Positions 33,950 to 42,891 of a stretch of 64,000 nucleotides of DNA are shown in pieces; the stretch's first letter is position 1; each line of letters begins with the position of its first letter. This stretch comes from Thermogemmatispora carboxidivorans. GTDB lineage: Bacteria > Chloroflexota > Ktedonobacteria > Ktedonobacterales > Ktedonobacteraceae. The stretch covers positions 1,364,001-1,428,000 of the forward strand of contig NZ_JNIM01000001.1 in NCBI RefSeq assembly GCF_000702505.1, read 5' to 3'. Both the position numbers and the translations under genes were made by a program. The notes below the pieces were generated by a model, which saw only the letters and a program-made list of their open reading frames with translations, was not told the DNA's origin and made no database searches.

Positions 33950-34810
33950 GTGACGAAGGAACTCTCTTTTGCGACAGCTCATGATCATAAGACGAGCCTG
34001 GCCAGCGCTATGGCTTTGATGACTGCTGCTGGATACAGTCGTGCAGATATTCATATGCATACGAACCTTGGTGACGGTTGGGCCAGTCCGGCTCAGGTCA
34101 TCAAGGAGGCGCGGCGTCGTGGATTACGACTCATCGCTGTCACCGATCACGACCACCTTGAAGGGGCCTGGCGTGTGGCCGAATTGCTTGCCAGGGAGCA
34201 GGCTATGGGTCCAGACGGAGACGGTCCGGAGCCGGTGACGCCTCTGGAGCTGGTGATCGGGGTCGAGGTTACCACGCGTGATGGCCATCTCCTGGGACTC
34301 TTTGTAGAGAAGGCCCCTCGTGCCCAGCGGCCAGTAGAGGAGACCATCGATGAGATCAAAGCCCAGGGAGGACTGGTCATCGTGCCTCATCCCTTTGGGC
34401 GCCTGGTGCCCAGCTTGAGCCGCGCCAGGATCGAAGGGCTTCTCAACAAGGGCTACTGTATCGATGCCCTGGAGATGTACAATCCCTCGCCAGCTAACGC
34501 CTCGCAGCGCCATAGAGTGCGCCTGGCTAACCAGCAATGGCAGCTGGCGGAGGTAGGTGGCAGCGATGCCCATTTCTGGCAGCACATTGGCGTAGCCTAC
34601 ACGCTCTTCCCCGGGCAGAGTGCGGAGGAACTACGTCAGGCTATTCTCCAGCGGCGGGCCGCGCCTGGCGGTCAAGAGGTGCCAACGCCGCGCTTGCCGC
34701 TCGGCGTCTATGTGGCGCAATGTGCCTGGAGCTGGCTGGTTGATCCTCCTCGACGCGCCTGGCGCGCGCGTCGCAATCATCAGAATCATCGTGGCCTGGT
34801 GGTGCGATAG
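33950..34810 (+). CDS. PHP-domain phosphoesterase
   Basis: 286 aa from GTG 33950 (AAGGAG ten bases upstream, within the end of the kinase gene). The PHP metal-binding motifs are all present: ADIHMHTNLGDG, AVTDHDHLEGAW, GLVIVPHPFGRLVPS and GGSDAHFWQHIG. The size and motif order match the stand-alone trpH/YciV type, whose known members hydrolyse 3',5'-nucleoside bisphosphates or short oligonucleotides; the substrate here is not certain. The C-terminal part (APGGQEVPTPRLPLGVYVAQ ...) may be a membrane-proximal amphipathic extension. It forms a two-gene unit with the sensor kinase. Confidence 0.88.
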   Translation: MTKELSFATAHDHKTSLASAMALMTAAGYSRADIHMHTNLGDGWASPAQVIKEARRRGLRLIAVTDHDHLEGAWRVAELLAREQAMGPDGDGPEPVTPLELVIGVEVTTRDGHLLGLFVEKAPRAQRPVEETIDEIKAQGGLVIVPHPFGRLVPSLSRARIEGLLNKGYCIDALEMYNPSPANASQRHRVRLANQQWQLAEVGGSDAHFWQHIGVAYTLFPGQSAEELRQAILQRRAAPGGQEVPTPRLPLGVYVAQCAWSWLVDPPRRAWRARRNHQNHRGLVVR

Positions 34811-35188
34811 ATGAACGTAGCTCAGTGTGGCTGAAAAGTAATCGATGAGGGAGGGAGCTGGGGAGGAGCTGCTGCCCGCCCTCTCAGGCATGCTCCCGAC
34901 CTGTGCCCATGCATACAGTCGAGCGGCTCGCTGCCGCGCCGCTCAAGGCGCTCAAGGAAGAGCGTTCCGCCTCCGCCTTTCTCCTCACTGTGAGTCTCTG
35001 CTCCTTTGTATTTTTTGGGGGCCTCATGTGACTTGCTCCCAGACTCTGATTGGCCTCCGGCAGATAGCAGGGTAGCAGCTGCTCCTCTGGGAAAGATGAG
35101 TGACTCCTCAACCTGTTCAAGTAACATATAATAGAGGGTGATATTCGGCCAGCGGTAACCGCTACCCTAGAAAGAGAGTAAGCTTTCC
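34811..35188. other. Gap before a small hypothetical gene
   Basis: No gene recognised. A -10 box (TATAAT, 35127-35132) lies about 55 bases before the ATG at 35189, without a good -35. Confidence 0.4.
35127..35132 (+). promoter_or_regulatory. Promoter -10 box of the 35189 gene
   Basis: TATAAT in GTAACATATAATAGAG, exact consensus; the -35 region is not recognisable. Confidence 0.45.
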
Positions 35189-35539
35189 ATGAACTTATAC
35201 GAACAATTGCAGGTCATTCATGAGCGCCTGAACAACATCGGGGCCCATGAAGACAGCATTGCCCTGGTAGAGAAGCTGCTCAAGCGTGCCGAACCCACCA
35301 GGTATGACCGGACTCAAATCTCCCAGATGCAAGTCTTAAGACACATGCTGCGCATGCCCGATGTCATCGATAATTACGATATCTATAACGATCTGCAAGA
35401 GCTAATGGGAGAGCACTCCGAGGTCGAACTGATGGCGCGCGAAGAGGCGGCGCCTCCGGCCTATGAAGACACGACACGCCGGCCCAAGCCACGCTCCTAC
35501 TATAAAGCGCGCAAGGCCAGGGAGAAGAAAAGCAGCTAG
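35189..35539 (+). CDS. Small helical protein of unknown function
   Basis: 116 aa, ATG after AGAGAGTAAG. The first ~75 residues are predicted helical by pattern (MNLYEQLQVIHERLNNIGAH, IALVEKLLKRAEP, QISQMQVLRHMLRMPDVIDN). An acidic patch follows, and then a very basic, proline-containing tail (RRPKPRSYYKARKAREKKSS) that could bind nucleic acid. No membrane segment or known domain is recognised. It has its own promoter and is convergent with pspA. Confidence 0.65.
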   Translation: MNLYEQLQVIHERLNNIGAHEDSIALVEKLLKRAEPTRYDRTQISQMQVLRHMLRMPDVIDNYDIYNDLQELMGEHSEVELMAREEAAPPAYEDTTRRPKPRSYYKARKAREKKSS

Positions 35540-35787
35540 ATTGCAATAAAAGCTGACTCTTCCCTTGGCCCTTTCTTTTCTGAAGGAAGCTCAGAGCGCA
35601 GCGGTGGCCAGTTGGCTAGACAGTGTAGTAGGCCAGGTGGGCCACAGCGAAGGGGAAGCGAAGGCCAGGACCTTGAAAGCTGAGGAGGCAGGTCAGATTC
35701 CCGCCAAAGCGCGAAGAGGGCCGGGTCCTGGTTACCTGCGCTGCAGGCTGCAGCGTACGGCAACAGACAGGGACCTGCCGCAGACGC

Positions 35788-36552
35788 TTACGCTTCTGCT
35801 GGGGGAAGATGGCCTTGCCCCTCTGAAGCCGATCCATCTGTCAGAAGCCGTCGCTTGAGAAACTGGAGCTGCTGCTCTACTTGCTCATCCCGATCAAGGC
35901 GTTCCAGCTCACGATCCAGAGAATCGCCGCCAGCGGTCAGGAGAGGAGGAGAGAGAGGGCTGTCCAGCGTGCCCTGTTCGAGGAGAGCGTGCAGGGCGCT
36001 GGCGCGAGCTTCCGCTGTCAGGATCTTCTCATGGGCGCGCTCCAGGGCAAGCTGCATTTCCGTCATCTCCGTGCTCAGACCTGAGAGCGCTTCTTCGATA
36101 CGGGCCTGGGCCTGAGCGGCACTATAGCGAGCCTTCAAGACCTCTTTCTGAGTACGAAAGGCCTCCACCCGCATCCTCAATCGCTGCTCCAGCTCAATCA
36201 GCTGTTCCTTTTGCGCACGCACCTGCCCAAGTTGCTGCTCATAGCTATTGAGCTGAGCCAGCAATAGCTCACGGCGCTGCAGAACCAGACGGGCCAAATC
36301 TTCACGATGAGCGCGAAGAGCATGAAAAGCCTGCTGCTCATAGCGCTCTGCCTGGCGTTGTAGCTCTGCCTGTTGAAGTTCCAGGCGTCTCTCGCTGGTC
36401 GCCACATCGGCGACGGCGCGGCGGAGCTGCTGAAGCTGTTCCACTTGTTTCTGATAAGAATAATCAAGCACCTGCGCCGGGTCCTCCGCTCGCTCAAGGG
36501 CGGCCTTACTGCGGATGCGCAGCAGCAAGGCCAGACGTGAAAGCAAGCCCAT
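35788..36552 (-). CDS. pspA: PspA/IM30 family membrane-stress protein
   Basis: 254 aa, ATG after GAGGAGG. The N-terminal amphipathic helix MGLLSRLALLLRIRSKAAL and the following EDPAQVLDYSYQKQVEQLQ are the PspA/Vipp1 signature. Almost all the rest is a long coiled coil (e.g. LQQAELQRQAERYEQQAFHA, LEQRLRMRVEAFRTQKEVLK). The last ~45 residues are a loose tail. PspA-family proteins are ESCRT-III-like and form rods or rings that protect or remodel the cytoplasmic membrane. No PspB/C or LiaRS gene is adjacent. Confidence 0.9.
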   Translation of the reverse strand: MGLLSRLALLLRIRSKAALERAEDPAQVLDYSYQKQVEQLQQLRRAVADVATSERRLELQQAELQRQAERYEQQAFHALRAHREDLARLVLQRRELLLAQLNSYEQQLGQVRAQKEQLIELEQRLRMRVEAFRTQKEVLKARYSAAQAQARIEEALSGLSTEMTEMQLALERAHEKILTAEARASALHALLEQGTLDSPLSPPLLTAGGDSLDRELERLDRDEQVEQQLQFLKRRLLTDGSASEGQGHLPPAEA

Positions 36553-36775
36553 GATTGCCTCCTCTCGTACTGCTGGCCGTGTGCTTCCTGATTTCTTGCT
36601 CGTGCGATTGCTTACTGGTCTGGCGCCCGCGCCGTATGCGATAGTGCTGCTCTCGCCTGCCAGGCTGGTACTCTGCCGCTGGGCCTCGAAGATCTCGCTG
36701 TCGACATGATATCACAAACGAGGCTGCCAGGTTCCCTGGAGCCTGGGAGAACTGTCAGCCTATTCTCTCCCCCTC

Positions 36776-36804
36776 TTGACATTTGCGCGAGGAGGGGCTA
36801 TAAT
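36776..36804 (+). promoter_or_regulatory. Promoter of tRNA-Gly
   Basis: TTGACA (36776-36781), 17-bp spacer, TATAAT (36799-36804): a perfect sigma-70 consensus promoter. The start of transcription would be near 36811, about 15 bases before the tRNA. Confidence 0.9.
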
Positions 36805-36825
36805 AAATGCCGTCAAGAGTGAAAC

Positions 36826-36900
36826 GCGGGCTTGGTGTAGCGGTAACATGCAACTTTCCCAAAGTTGAGATCACGGGTTCAAATCCCGTAGCCCGCTCCA
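36826..36900 (+). tRNA. tRNA-Gly (anticodon CCC)
   Basis: 72 nt plus an encoded CCA (36898-36900). Acceptor arms GCGGGCT and AGCCCGC pair fully; the anticodon stem CAACT/AGTTG encloses TTCCCAA, anticodon CCC (Gly); the T arm is ACGGG-TTCAAAT-CCCGT. It is preceded by a perfect promoter and followed by a strong terminator, so it is a single-gene unit. Unlike the tRNA-Thr gene it encodes its CCA. Confidence 0.95.
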
Positions 36901-36909
36901 GGTTTTGGT

Positions 36910-36940
36910 GAACGCCCCGCCCTGCGGGGCGTTCCTTTTT
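36910..36940 (+). terminator. Rho-independent terminator of tRNA-Gly
   Basis: GAACGCCCCGC, loop CCT, GCGGGGCGTTC, then CTTTTT: an 11-bp perfect stem with a T-run, ten bases after the tRNA. Confidence 0.93.
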
Positions 36941-37017
36941 GTCACCTGTCCCCTACCAGCCCCTCCTGAACTGGCATGGCAAGCTTTTCTCTGCACGACC
37001 CCCGGAGGGGCGGCCAC

Positions 37018-38379
37018 TCATCTGGTCTCCGCTGCTTGCGGGCGGCGTTCCTCCAGAGCGCGCTGCATCTGCTGCATATCGCGTGCCACGGTGCGCAGGC
37101 CCAGGAGGCAGATCAAGCCGGCCAGGAGCAAGGCGCTGGGGGCGGTAGTCAGCAGAGCGAAATGGAGAGAGCTGTGTTCCTTCAGCAGGCCGATCAGTGC
37201 CGGGGCAGAGGCATCGCCAAGCAGATGAGCGAGTAGCAAAGCGAGGCCCAGAGCTGTAGCGCGCACCTCTGGCAGCACTACATCCTGAATGACGGCATTC
37301 AAAGGACCAGTACAGAAATTGAGGGCCACGCCAGCCACAAAGAGCGTTGCCACGAAGAGGAAGAGCTGATGGAAGAGGAGAGCCAACAAGGCCAGAGGGG
37401 CTCCGATCAAGAAGCCCAACGTAGCCACCAACAAACGACCCTGGAGGAAGCGACGCTGGGCGCGATCGGCCAGCAGGCCCCCAAGCACTGTACCGACCAG
37501 ACCGCTCCCAACCAGGAGCGCGCCCGCCAGCAGGCCCGCCTGGCTCAGGGTGAGGTGGAAATCTAGAAACAGGTAGGTTGGCAGCCAGGCCGAAGTTCCC
37601 CCAATGGTAAAGAAACTGCAGATGAGGGCGCCCAGGAGCACCCAATAGGTGGGAATGCGCACAATGGCTCGGGCCTGGCGCCAGAAATCGCTACTCAGGC
37701 TGGCATGGCCCTCAGCCACTAAGGAAGACGAAGAGGACTCAGATCGCTCCTGCGTCTCCTCCTCAAACGAGCCACGAGCAGGCTCATGGAGGCGCCAGGC
37801 CAGAAAAGCCACGACCAGCCCTGGCAGCCCAACCACATAGAAAGCCCAGCGCCAGCCGAGCGTATCGGCGATCAAGCCACCAATCACGAAGCCCAAGGCC
37901 GAGCCAATCAACGTCGCCGCCGCCCAGTAGGAAAGCACACGCCCACGTTGGGCGGGAGGGAAATAGTCACCCAGCAGCGAGAGCGAAGCGGGCGCATAGC
38001 CGGCCTCGCCGATGCCAAGAACCGAGCGCGTGATGAAGAGCTGGATGAAATTGCGGGTCAACCCCGTAATAGCGGTGGCGAGGCTCCAGAGGCCGACACA
38101 GAGACTGACGATGTTCTTGCGCAGCGTACGGTCAGCCCAGATGCCCAGCGGCAAGGTGGTCAGTCCATAGACGAGCAGGAAGGCGGAATTCAGGAGGCCA
38201 GCCTCGAAATCGCTGATCTGCAGATCGTGCTGGACCCGGGGGAGAATCGCCGGTAGAATATAGCGATCGGCGTAATTGAGCATGTTGATCACTAACAGAA
38301 CGACCAGAGCAAAGCGTGCCTCGGCGCGTGTGGGCCGCCGTAGGCGCTGGCCTCTAGAGGCCGGGGTGACGGCGGTCAT
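37018..38379 (-). CDS. MFS transporter (spinster-like)
   Basis: 453 aa, ATG after AAAGGAG. Twelve membrane helices in two halves joined by a charged loop (EEETQERSESSSSSLVAEGH). The first half has LLVINMLNYADRYILPAILP, the loop 2-3 motif GIWADRTLRKNIVSLCVGLW and RSVLGIGEAGYAPASLSLLG, matching the spinster/hexuronate group of the major facilitator superfamily. The second half repeats the loop as GLLADRAQRRFLQGRLLV. Substrate unknown; members move sugars acids, lipids or organic anions. It stands alone with a long upstream gap. Confidence 0.9.
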   Translation of the reverse strand: MTAVTPASRGQRLRRPTRAEARFALVVLLVINMLNYADRYILPAILPRVQHDLQISDFEAGLLNSAFLLVYGLTTLPLGIWADRTLRKNIVSLCVGLWSLATAITGLTRNFIQLFITRSVLGIGEAGYAPASLSLLGDYFPPAQRGRVLSYWAAATLIGSALGFVIGGLIADTLGWRWAFYVVGLPGLVVAFLAWRLHEPARGSFEEETQERSESSSSSLVAEGHASLSSDFWRQARAIVRIPTYWVLLGALICSFFTIGGTSAWLPTYLFLDFHLTLSQAGLLAGALLVGSGLVGTVLGGLLADRAQRRFLQGRLLVATLGFLIGAPLALLALLFHQLFLFVATLFVAGVALNFCTGPLNAVIQDVVLPEVRATALGLALLLAHLLGDASAPALIGLLKEHSSLHFALLTTAPSALLLAGLICLLGLRTVARDMQQMQRALEERRPQAAETR

Positions 38380-39009
38380 GTATCGGTAAACTCCTTTCTT
38401 TCTCTTCAGAGTGAAATTGCTACCCTAGAGATGCACAGTAATAGCGTAGCAGGACAGCGAGCAGCTCCAGCGGAAGACAAAAAGAAAGAAAAAGTGAAGA
38501 AGAGCAGAGCAAGCAGAAGGCCCTCTCTCCTGCCTGATGTCCGACCGACTCACTGGCGCTCAAGCTGCCAGGTTCGCTGCTGTCTCCCTTTGCCGGAGCC
38601 GCCTCGACCGCTGGCGAGCGCGCACTGGTGAGGCAGAGACATGAATCCAACCTGTCTGAAGATTCCGCCTATGGGCCTGCTTGTCGCGCGCTCCCCTTGC
38701 GTCAAAGAAGGCTATTCGCTTAGATGATACGTTGCCAGACCAACTTTGTTGCAGAGCAAGATTGCTCACCGCTTCGGGCCAGCGCTTGCAACCCTGTTGA
38801 AGACCCGCACGTCTTATCAGTGAAGTAAGAAGGGTACATAAAGAATCAGCTTGAGACAGGCCCGTGACCGTTTCATGATTGAAGAGTAAAGGCGTCTTCT
38901 GTTGTATACTCTTCAAGAAGAAGAGTAAGAGGCAGAGCGTCGCTTTCCGCTATTGAGAACGCTGACGCTCGTTGGCTGGCGTGGTTTGGTCTGAGCAGAA
39001 AGGAACAAC
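38380..39009. other. 630-base divergent intergenic region (MFS / DedA)
   Basis: No gene recognised. Near the DedA end lies a repeat cluster: GAAGAGTA at 38881-38888 and 38920-38927 in direct orientation, and TACTCTTC at 38907-38914 inverted, around a TATACT -10-like box (38905-38910). Confidence 0.45.
38880..38927. promoter_or_regulatory. Probable operator: three GAAGAGTA repeats at the dedA promoter
   Basis: TGAAGAGTA (38880-38888) and TACTCTTCA (38907-38915) form a perfect 9-bp inverted repeat with an 18-base spacer, and GAAGAGTA recurs at 38920-38927. The inverted copy overlaps the likely -10 box TATACT (38905-38910), as a repressor site would. Confidence 0.4.
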
Positions 39010-39699
39010 ATGCTAGAGTCACTGATCCAGTTCCTTCTCGATCATATTCTATTGAAAGCGCATCCAACAGTTATTTATAGTATTGTGGCACTCTTTCTTC
39101 TCTTAGAAAGCTGTGGAATTCCGGTGATCAACAGTACGCTCTTGCTCCTCACCGGTGCGCTGGTAACGCTTGGCCATCTTGATTTCTGGCCGTTGGCTGG
39201 GGCGGCGCTATTTGGGAGCTGTGCGGGGGCCTGTCTGGCCTACTGGATTGGCGAACGAGGAGGGCGTCCGGCGCTGACGCGGCTCATGAAATTCCTGCGC
39301 ATCGACGAGAGCAAAGCGAACGTAGCGGAGGGCTGGTTTCAGCATGCGGGGGTCTGGATGATCTTCCTCTCGCGGATCACCCCTTACGTGCGTCCCTTTG
39401 CTTGTTTTCTAGCGGGGATCTCGCGTCTGAACCATCGGCGCTTTCTCCTGGCCACGTTTCTCGGCTCCCTGCTCTGGTGTGTCGTGATCATTCGCGTAGG
39501 CATGGTGCTTGGAAAGCATTGGCGCTGGGGTGTGGCCCTGATCCAGCAATATACCCTACCGGCCTGTCTGATCTTAGTGGCGGTCATGGTGCTCTCGTTT
39601 GTCGTGAGCCGTCTGCTACAGCGCAATCTCAGGCGACGTTTCCTGCAAAAGCGCTTGCGGCGCGAGGAGGATGAGCGCCAGCTGCTCAAGATCCAATGA
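39010..39699 (+). CDS. DedA-family membrane protein
   Basis: 229 aa, ATG after AAAGGA. The pattern is that of the DedA/SNARE-associated (VTT) family: LLESCGIPVINSTLLLLTG, the glycine-rich re-entrant region GSCAGACLAYWIGERGGRPA, and FLSRITPYVRPFACFLAGIS with the conserved R and P residues, then LNHRRFLLATFLGSLLW. A long last helix precedes a basic tail. Members flip polyprenyl phosphates or phospholipids across the membrane; the exact substrate here is not known. It is convergent with serA, with a shared hairpin between. Confidence 0.9.
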   Translation: MLESLIQFLLDHILLKAHPTVIYSIVALFLLLESCGIPVINSTLLLLTGALVTLGHLDFWPLAGAALFGSCAGACLAYWIGERGGRPALTRLMKFLRIDESKANVAEGWFQHAGVWMIFLSRITPYVRPFACFLAGISRLNHRRFLLATFLGSLLWCVVIIRVGMVLGKHWRWGVALIQQYTLPACLILVAVMVLSFVVSRLLQRNLRRRFLQKRLRREEDERQLLKIQ

Positions 39700-39736
39700 G
39701 CTATGGAAAGCAGACTTGAACAAGAAGAAGAAGGGC

Positions 39737-39781
39737 AGTCCTTTCTCGCCGGGTTGCCGCATTATCGGGCGGGAAAGGACT
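39737..39781. terminator. Bidirectional terminator-like hairpin between dedA and serA
   Basis: The arms 39737-39750 (AGTCCTTTCTCGCC) and 39768-39781 (GGCGGGAAAGGACT) pair over 14 bp with one G:T pair and a 17-base loop. It lies between convergent genes; the flanks are pyrimidine-rich on each strand rather than pure T. Confidence 0.65.
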
Positions 39782-39794
39782 CCCCCTTTACTTC

Positions 39795-41519
39795 TTAGAG
39801 GTTGACCACTGTCAAGCCGAAGATATCGCCGGCGGAGCGGATTTCTTCAAGGGCCCAGTCGGGGATCGGATCGTCGACAGAGATAATCATCAGAGCAATA
39901 TCGGGTTGGGTACCGGGGCGACGTGGACGAGGAGCGCGCTCGATCGGTCCGACGTCCATATGGCGGATATTGACCCCAGCCTTGCCCAGGATAGTGCCCA
40001 CGCGCCCAATCATGCCAGGTTGATCGGGATTGCGGCAGAAGAGAATATAGCCCTCGGGCACGAACTCTGTCCAGTAGCGACCCACCCGTACGATACGTGG
40101 CTCTCCATGCATGACGGTTCCGCTGAGCAGCTCGACCCGCTCCGCCTCGCTCTCGCTCTGGCCAGCGAAAGAGGCTCGACCATTGACATCCAGGACGCGC
40201 AGCGTCACCAGATTAGCGAACTCGCTGGACGTTGGTGACTTCTGCTCGGTGATCTCCAGTCCACGCTGCTTTGCTAACAGAGGAGCGTTAATCATATTGA
40301 CATGCGCGTCCGAGATTGGTTCCAGCAGGCCCTTGATGAGAGCGGCCTGGAGGGGGCGCAGGTCATAAGCCGTAATCTCGCCGCTGTAAGACAGCTCGAT
40401 GCGATGAAGGGGACCTGGCTGAAGCTGGGTATAGAGGCGCCCCATTTTCTCCAGCAGCGTCATATAGGGCTGAAGGACCTGCAGTGTCTCGGGCAGAATG
40501 AGCGGGGCATTGACCGCGGCGCGTGGGAAGCCACCGCGCAGAACCGTCACAATCTGTTCGGCCACATCGAGCGCCACCCCGACCTGAGCCTCCTCGGTGG
40601 AGGCGCCCAGGTGAGGAGTAGCCACCACCTGCTCATGGCTGATCAGCTCCCGCAGCAGGGGATGGTCGCGAATCGGCTCCTGGCTGAACACATCGAGTGC
40701 GGCGCCGGCCAGGCGCTGCTCTTTGAGGGCCTGTAGCAGGGCCTCCTCATCGATGATGCCGCCGCGCGCGCAGTTAATCAGGCGAGCGCTGGGCTTCATC
40801 AGACTCAACTCGTGAGCGCCGATCAGACCGCGTGTCCCGGAGGGGCCACTAGTCAGAGAGGTATGGAGCGTCACGAAGTCGGAGCGACGCAGCAGGTCCT
40901 CGAAGTTCGTCATCTGCACGCCCAGCTTGCTGGCCTGCTCCGCCGAGACGTAGGGATCGAAAGCGATCACCTCCATCTCCAGGCCGCGGGCGCGCTTGGC
41001 CACCTCGCTCCCGACCTTACCGAGGCCGATGATCCCGAGCACTTTATTGCGGACCTCGCTGCCCAGAAAGCGGCTCTTTTCCCACTTACCGGACTTCATA
41101 CTCCGGTCGGCAGCGGGAATATGGCGCGCCAGGGCCAGCAGCATAGCGATGGTATGCTCGGCGGCAGCGATCACGTTGCCCAGTGGGGAATTCACCACCA
41201 TGATGCCGAGGCGCGTCGCTGCCTCCAGATCGATATTATCCACGCCCACCCCGGCGCGCGCCACAATCTTCAGACGCTGGCCAGCGGTCAGTACCTCGCG
41301 CGTCACTTGTGTCTCGCTGCGCACGACGAGGGCGGCATAATTGCCAATGATCGAACACAGCTCAGCGGGAGAGAGGCCGGTACGAACATCGATCGTGGCC
41401 TCCGGCAGATGGGCGCGCAGAAAATCGATGCCCTCCTGAGCCACGCGATCAGCAATCAAAATCTTGACAGTCTCTGTTGGCGCAGGCTGCGCAGGCTGTC
41501 TATCCTCAGCCATCACCAT
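39795..41519 (-). CDS. serA: D-3-phosphoglycerate dehydrogenase
   Basis: 574 aa from ATG 41519 (GAGGGGA upstream). The frame is open 180 bases further back, but that sequence lies inside the aminotransferase gene and is unlike the family. A short proline-rich head precedes the catalytic domain (VKILIADRVAQEGIDFL). The NAD-binding Rossmann loop is GIIGLGKVGSEVAKRARGL; catalytic residues lie in NCARGGIIDEEAL and VATPHLGASTEEAQ. The allosteric substrate-binding domain and a C-terminal ACT domain (NPDQPGMIGRVGTILGKAGV) follow. It oxidises 3-phosphoglycerate, the first step of serine synthesis; the ACT domain suggests serine feedback. It follows the aminotransferase gene by 31 bases in one operon. 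Confidence 0.95.
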   Translation of the reverse strand: MVMAEDRQPAQPAPTETVKILIADRVAQEGIDFLRAHLPEATIDVRTGLSPAELCSIIGNYAALVVRSETQVTREVLTAGQRLKIVARAGVGVDNIDLEAATRLGIMVVNSPLGNVIAAAEHTIAMLLALARHIPAADRSMKSGKWEKSRFLGSEVRNKVLGIIGLGKVGSEVAKRARGLEMEVIAFDPYVSAEQASKLGVQMTNFEDLLRRSDFVTLHTSLTSGPSGTRGLIGAHELSLMKPSARLINCARGGIIDEEALLQALKEQRLAGAALDVFSQEPIRDHPLLRELISHEQVVATPHLGASTEEAQVGVALDVAEQIVTVLRGGFPRAAVNAPLILPETLQVLQPYMTLLEKMGRLYTQLQPGPLHRIELSYSGEITAYDLRPLQAALIKGLLEPISDAHVNMINAPLLAKQRGLEITEQKSPTSSEFANLVTLRVLDVNGRASFAGQSESEAERVELLSGTVMHGEPRIVRVGRYWTEFVPEGYILFCRNPDQPGMIGRVGTILGKAGVNIRHMDVGPIERAPRPRRPGTQPDIALMIISVDDPIPDWALEEIRSAGDIFGLTVVNL

Positions 41520-41550
41520 AAGCCTTGCTCCCCTCTTCCAGCAGCGGCGT

Positions 41551-42720
41551 TCAGTGGCCTGTGGAGCCGAAAGAGCGCAGGCGCTGCTCCACCTTATCCA
41601 TTGCCTCGGCCAGGTCCTCCTCGCGGAAGTAGCCCAGGTGGCCGACGCGGAAAATCTTGCCCTCCAGGTGCTCCTGGCCGCCGCCCAGCACGACGCCATC
41701 CTGCTCGCGCAGGGCCTTCATAAAGGCCTTAGAATTGAAGCCGTCTGGCAGGCGGACCGCCGTCACCGTATTCGAAGCATAGCGCGGATTAGCGAACAAC
41801 TCGAGGCCCATCTCGTGAGCGCGGCGGCGCACATACTCGCCGGCCCGGCGATGGCGCTCAAAGATCGCCTCGCGGCCCTCTTCCAGCATCAGCTCCAGGG
41901 CGCGATCAAGGGCATAGAAGACGGAGACCGCCGGTGTCGTTGGATGCTGGCCGACCTCCAGCTTCTTGCGCGAGCTAGCCCAATCGAAGTAGAAGCGTGG
42001 CAGTTTGGCGCTCTTATTGGCCTGCCAGGCGCGTTCGCTGGCGGCAATCATCATCACCCCGGGGGGAGACATCCAGCCCTTCTGTGAACCTGTAAAGACG
42101 ACATCCAGGTCCCACAGATCCATCTCCAAGGGGACGCAGCCCAGAGAGCTAACAGCGTCCACAGCGATCAGCGCGTCGGGATTATGCTGCCTGATCAGGG
42201 AGGCCAGTGTCTGAATATCGTTGGTCACTCCCGTTGATGTCTCATTATGGGTAACCAGCACGCCGCGGTAGGGGGGCAGCGTCTTCAGGCGGCTCTCGAC
42301 CACATTCGGATCGGCCCCCTCGCCCCAGGGGAACTCGATGCGGCTCACCTGCAGCCCGTAGGTCTCGGCAATACGTGCGAAGCGATTGCCGAAAGAGCCG
42401 ATCGTAATCGCCACCACATGATCGCCCGGAGAGAACAGATTTACAATAGCGCTCTCCTGGCCGCCAGTACCAGAGGCGGGGTATGTCAGAACTGGCGAGC
42501 GCGTCTGGAAAAAGTATTGCAGCCGTGCTGTGACACGGCGCAGAATAGCGGCGAATTCCGGCCCGCGGTGGTTGATCATCGGGCGGGCCATCTCTGCCAG
42601 GATCTCATCCGGCACCACGGTGGGGCCAGGGATACGGAGATTCTGCTTTGGGATCGGAGCCCGTGGCTCAACCTGGGGAACGGGGATTGAATTCTTTTCC
42701 TGCTGAACAGTCATGCACAC
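41551..42720 (-). CDS. Class V aminotransferase (alanine-glyoxylate / serine-pyruvate / phosphoserine type)
   Basis: 389 aa; GTG 42720 or ATG 42714. Fold-type I PLP enzyme of class V: RIPGPTVVPDEILAEMARPM, substrate loop MINHRGPEF, SGTGGQESAIVNLFSPGD, the PLP-binding Asp in AVDAVSSLGCVPLEMD and the Schiff-base Lys in FTGSQKGWMSPPG. Members interconvert alanine, serine or phosphoserine with glyoxylate, pyruvate or 3-phosphohydroxypyruvate. The gene directly precedes serA, and no separate serC is seen, so it may serve as the phosphoserine transaminase of serine synthesis (inference). Glyoxylate-alanine transamination is the alternative. Confidence 0.9.
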   Translation of the reverse strand: MCMTVQQEKNSIPVPQVEPRAPIPKQNLRIPGPTVVPDEILAEMARPMINHRGPEFAAILRRVTARLQYFFQTRSPVLTYPASGTGGQESAIVNLFSPGDHVVAITIGSFGNRFARIAETYGLQVSRIEFPWGEGADPNVVESRLKTLPPYRGVLVTHNETSTGVTNDIQTLASLIRQHNPDALIAVDAVSSLGCVPLEMDLWDLDVVFTGSQKGWMSPPGVMMIAASERAWQANKSAKLPRFYFDWASSRKKLEVGQHPTTPAVSVFYALDRALELMLEEGREAIFERHRRAGEYVRRRAHEMGLELFANPRYASNTVTAVRLPDGFNSKAFMKALREQDGVVLGGGQEHLEGKIFRVGHLGYFREEDLAEAMDKVEQRLRSFGSTGH

Positions 42721-42803
42721 CTCTTCTTCCTGAAACAGGACTCAAAAGCCGAGCCAGCCAGGCGGTACGTGCCAGCCAATATCTTGCCCCGTTGCAATAA
42801 GGC

Positions 42804-42834
42804 GCGGCGGGATAACATCGCTATTACCCGCCGC
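42804..42834 (-). promoter_or_regulatory. Strong hairpin in the leader of the serine operon
   Basis: On the minus strand GCGGCGGG and CCCGCCGC form an 8-bp GC stem extended by TAA/TTA past a one-base bulge. It lies within the ~136-nt 5' leader between promoter and start codon. There is no T-run, so it is not a simple terminator; it may be part of a regulatory leader. Confidence 0.4.
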
Positions 42835-42862
42835 AGCCGATGGCGCTGGTCTGATGTTTTCC

Positions 42863-42891
42863 AGTATAGCCCTATTCAGCGAGGATGTCAA
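42863..42891 (-). promoter_or_regulatory. Promoter of the aminotransferase-serA operon
   Basis: On the minus strand TTGACA (42891-42886), 17-bp spacer, TATACT (42868-42863). This is a near-perfect sigma-70 promoter about 140 bases before the start codon. Confidence 0.8.

Noticed and set aside
41520..41699. Upstream extension of serA
   Set aside because: These 60 codons lie inside the aminotransferase gene and read as Arg/Ala/Trp-rich sequence; the ATG at 41519 has a Shine-Dalgarno and leads directly into family sequence.
40812..41723. Plus-strand open frame (303 codons) across serA
   Set aside because: Antisense image of serA, rich in H, Q and R, with no ribosome site or motif.
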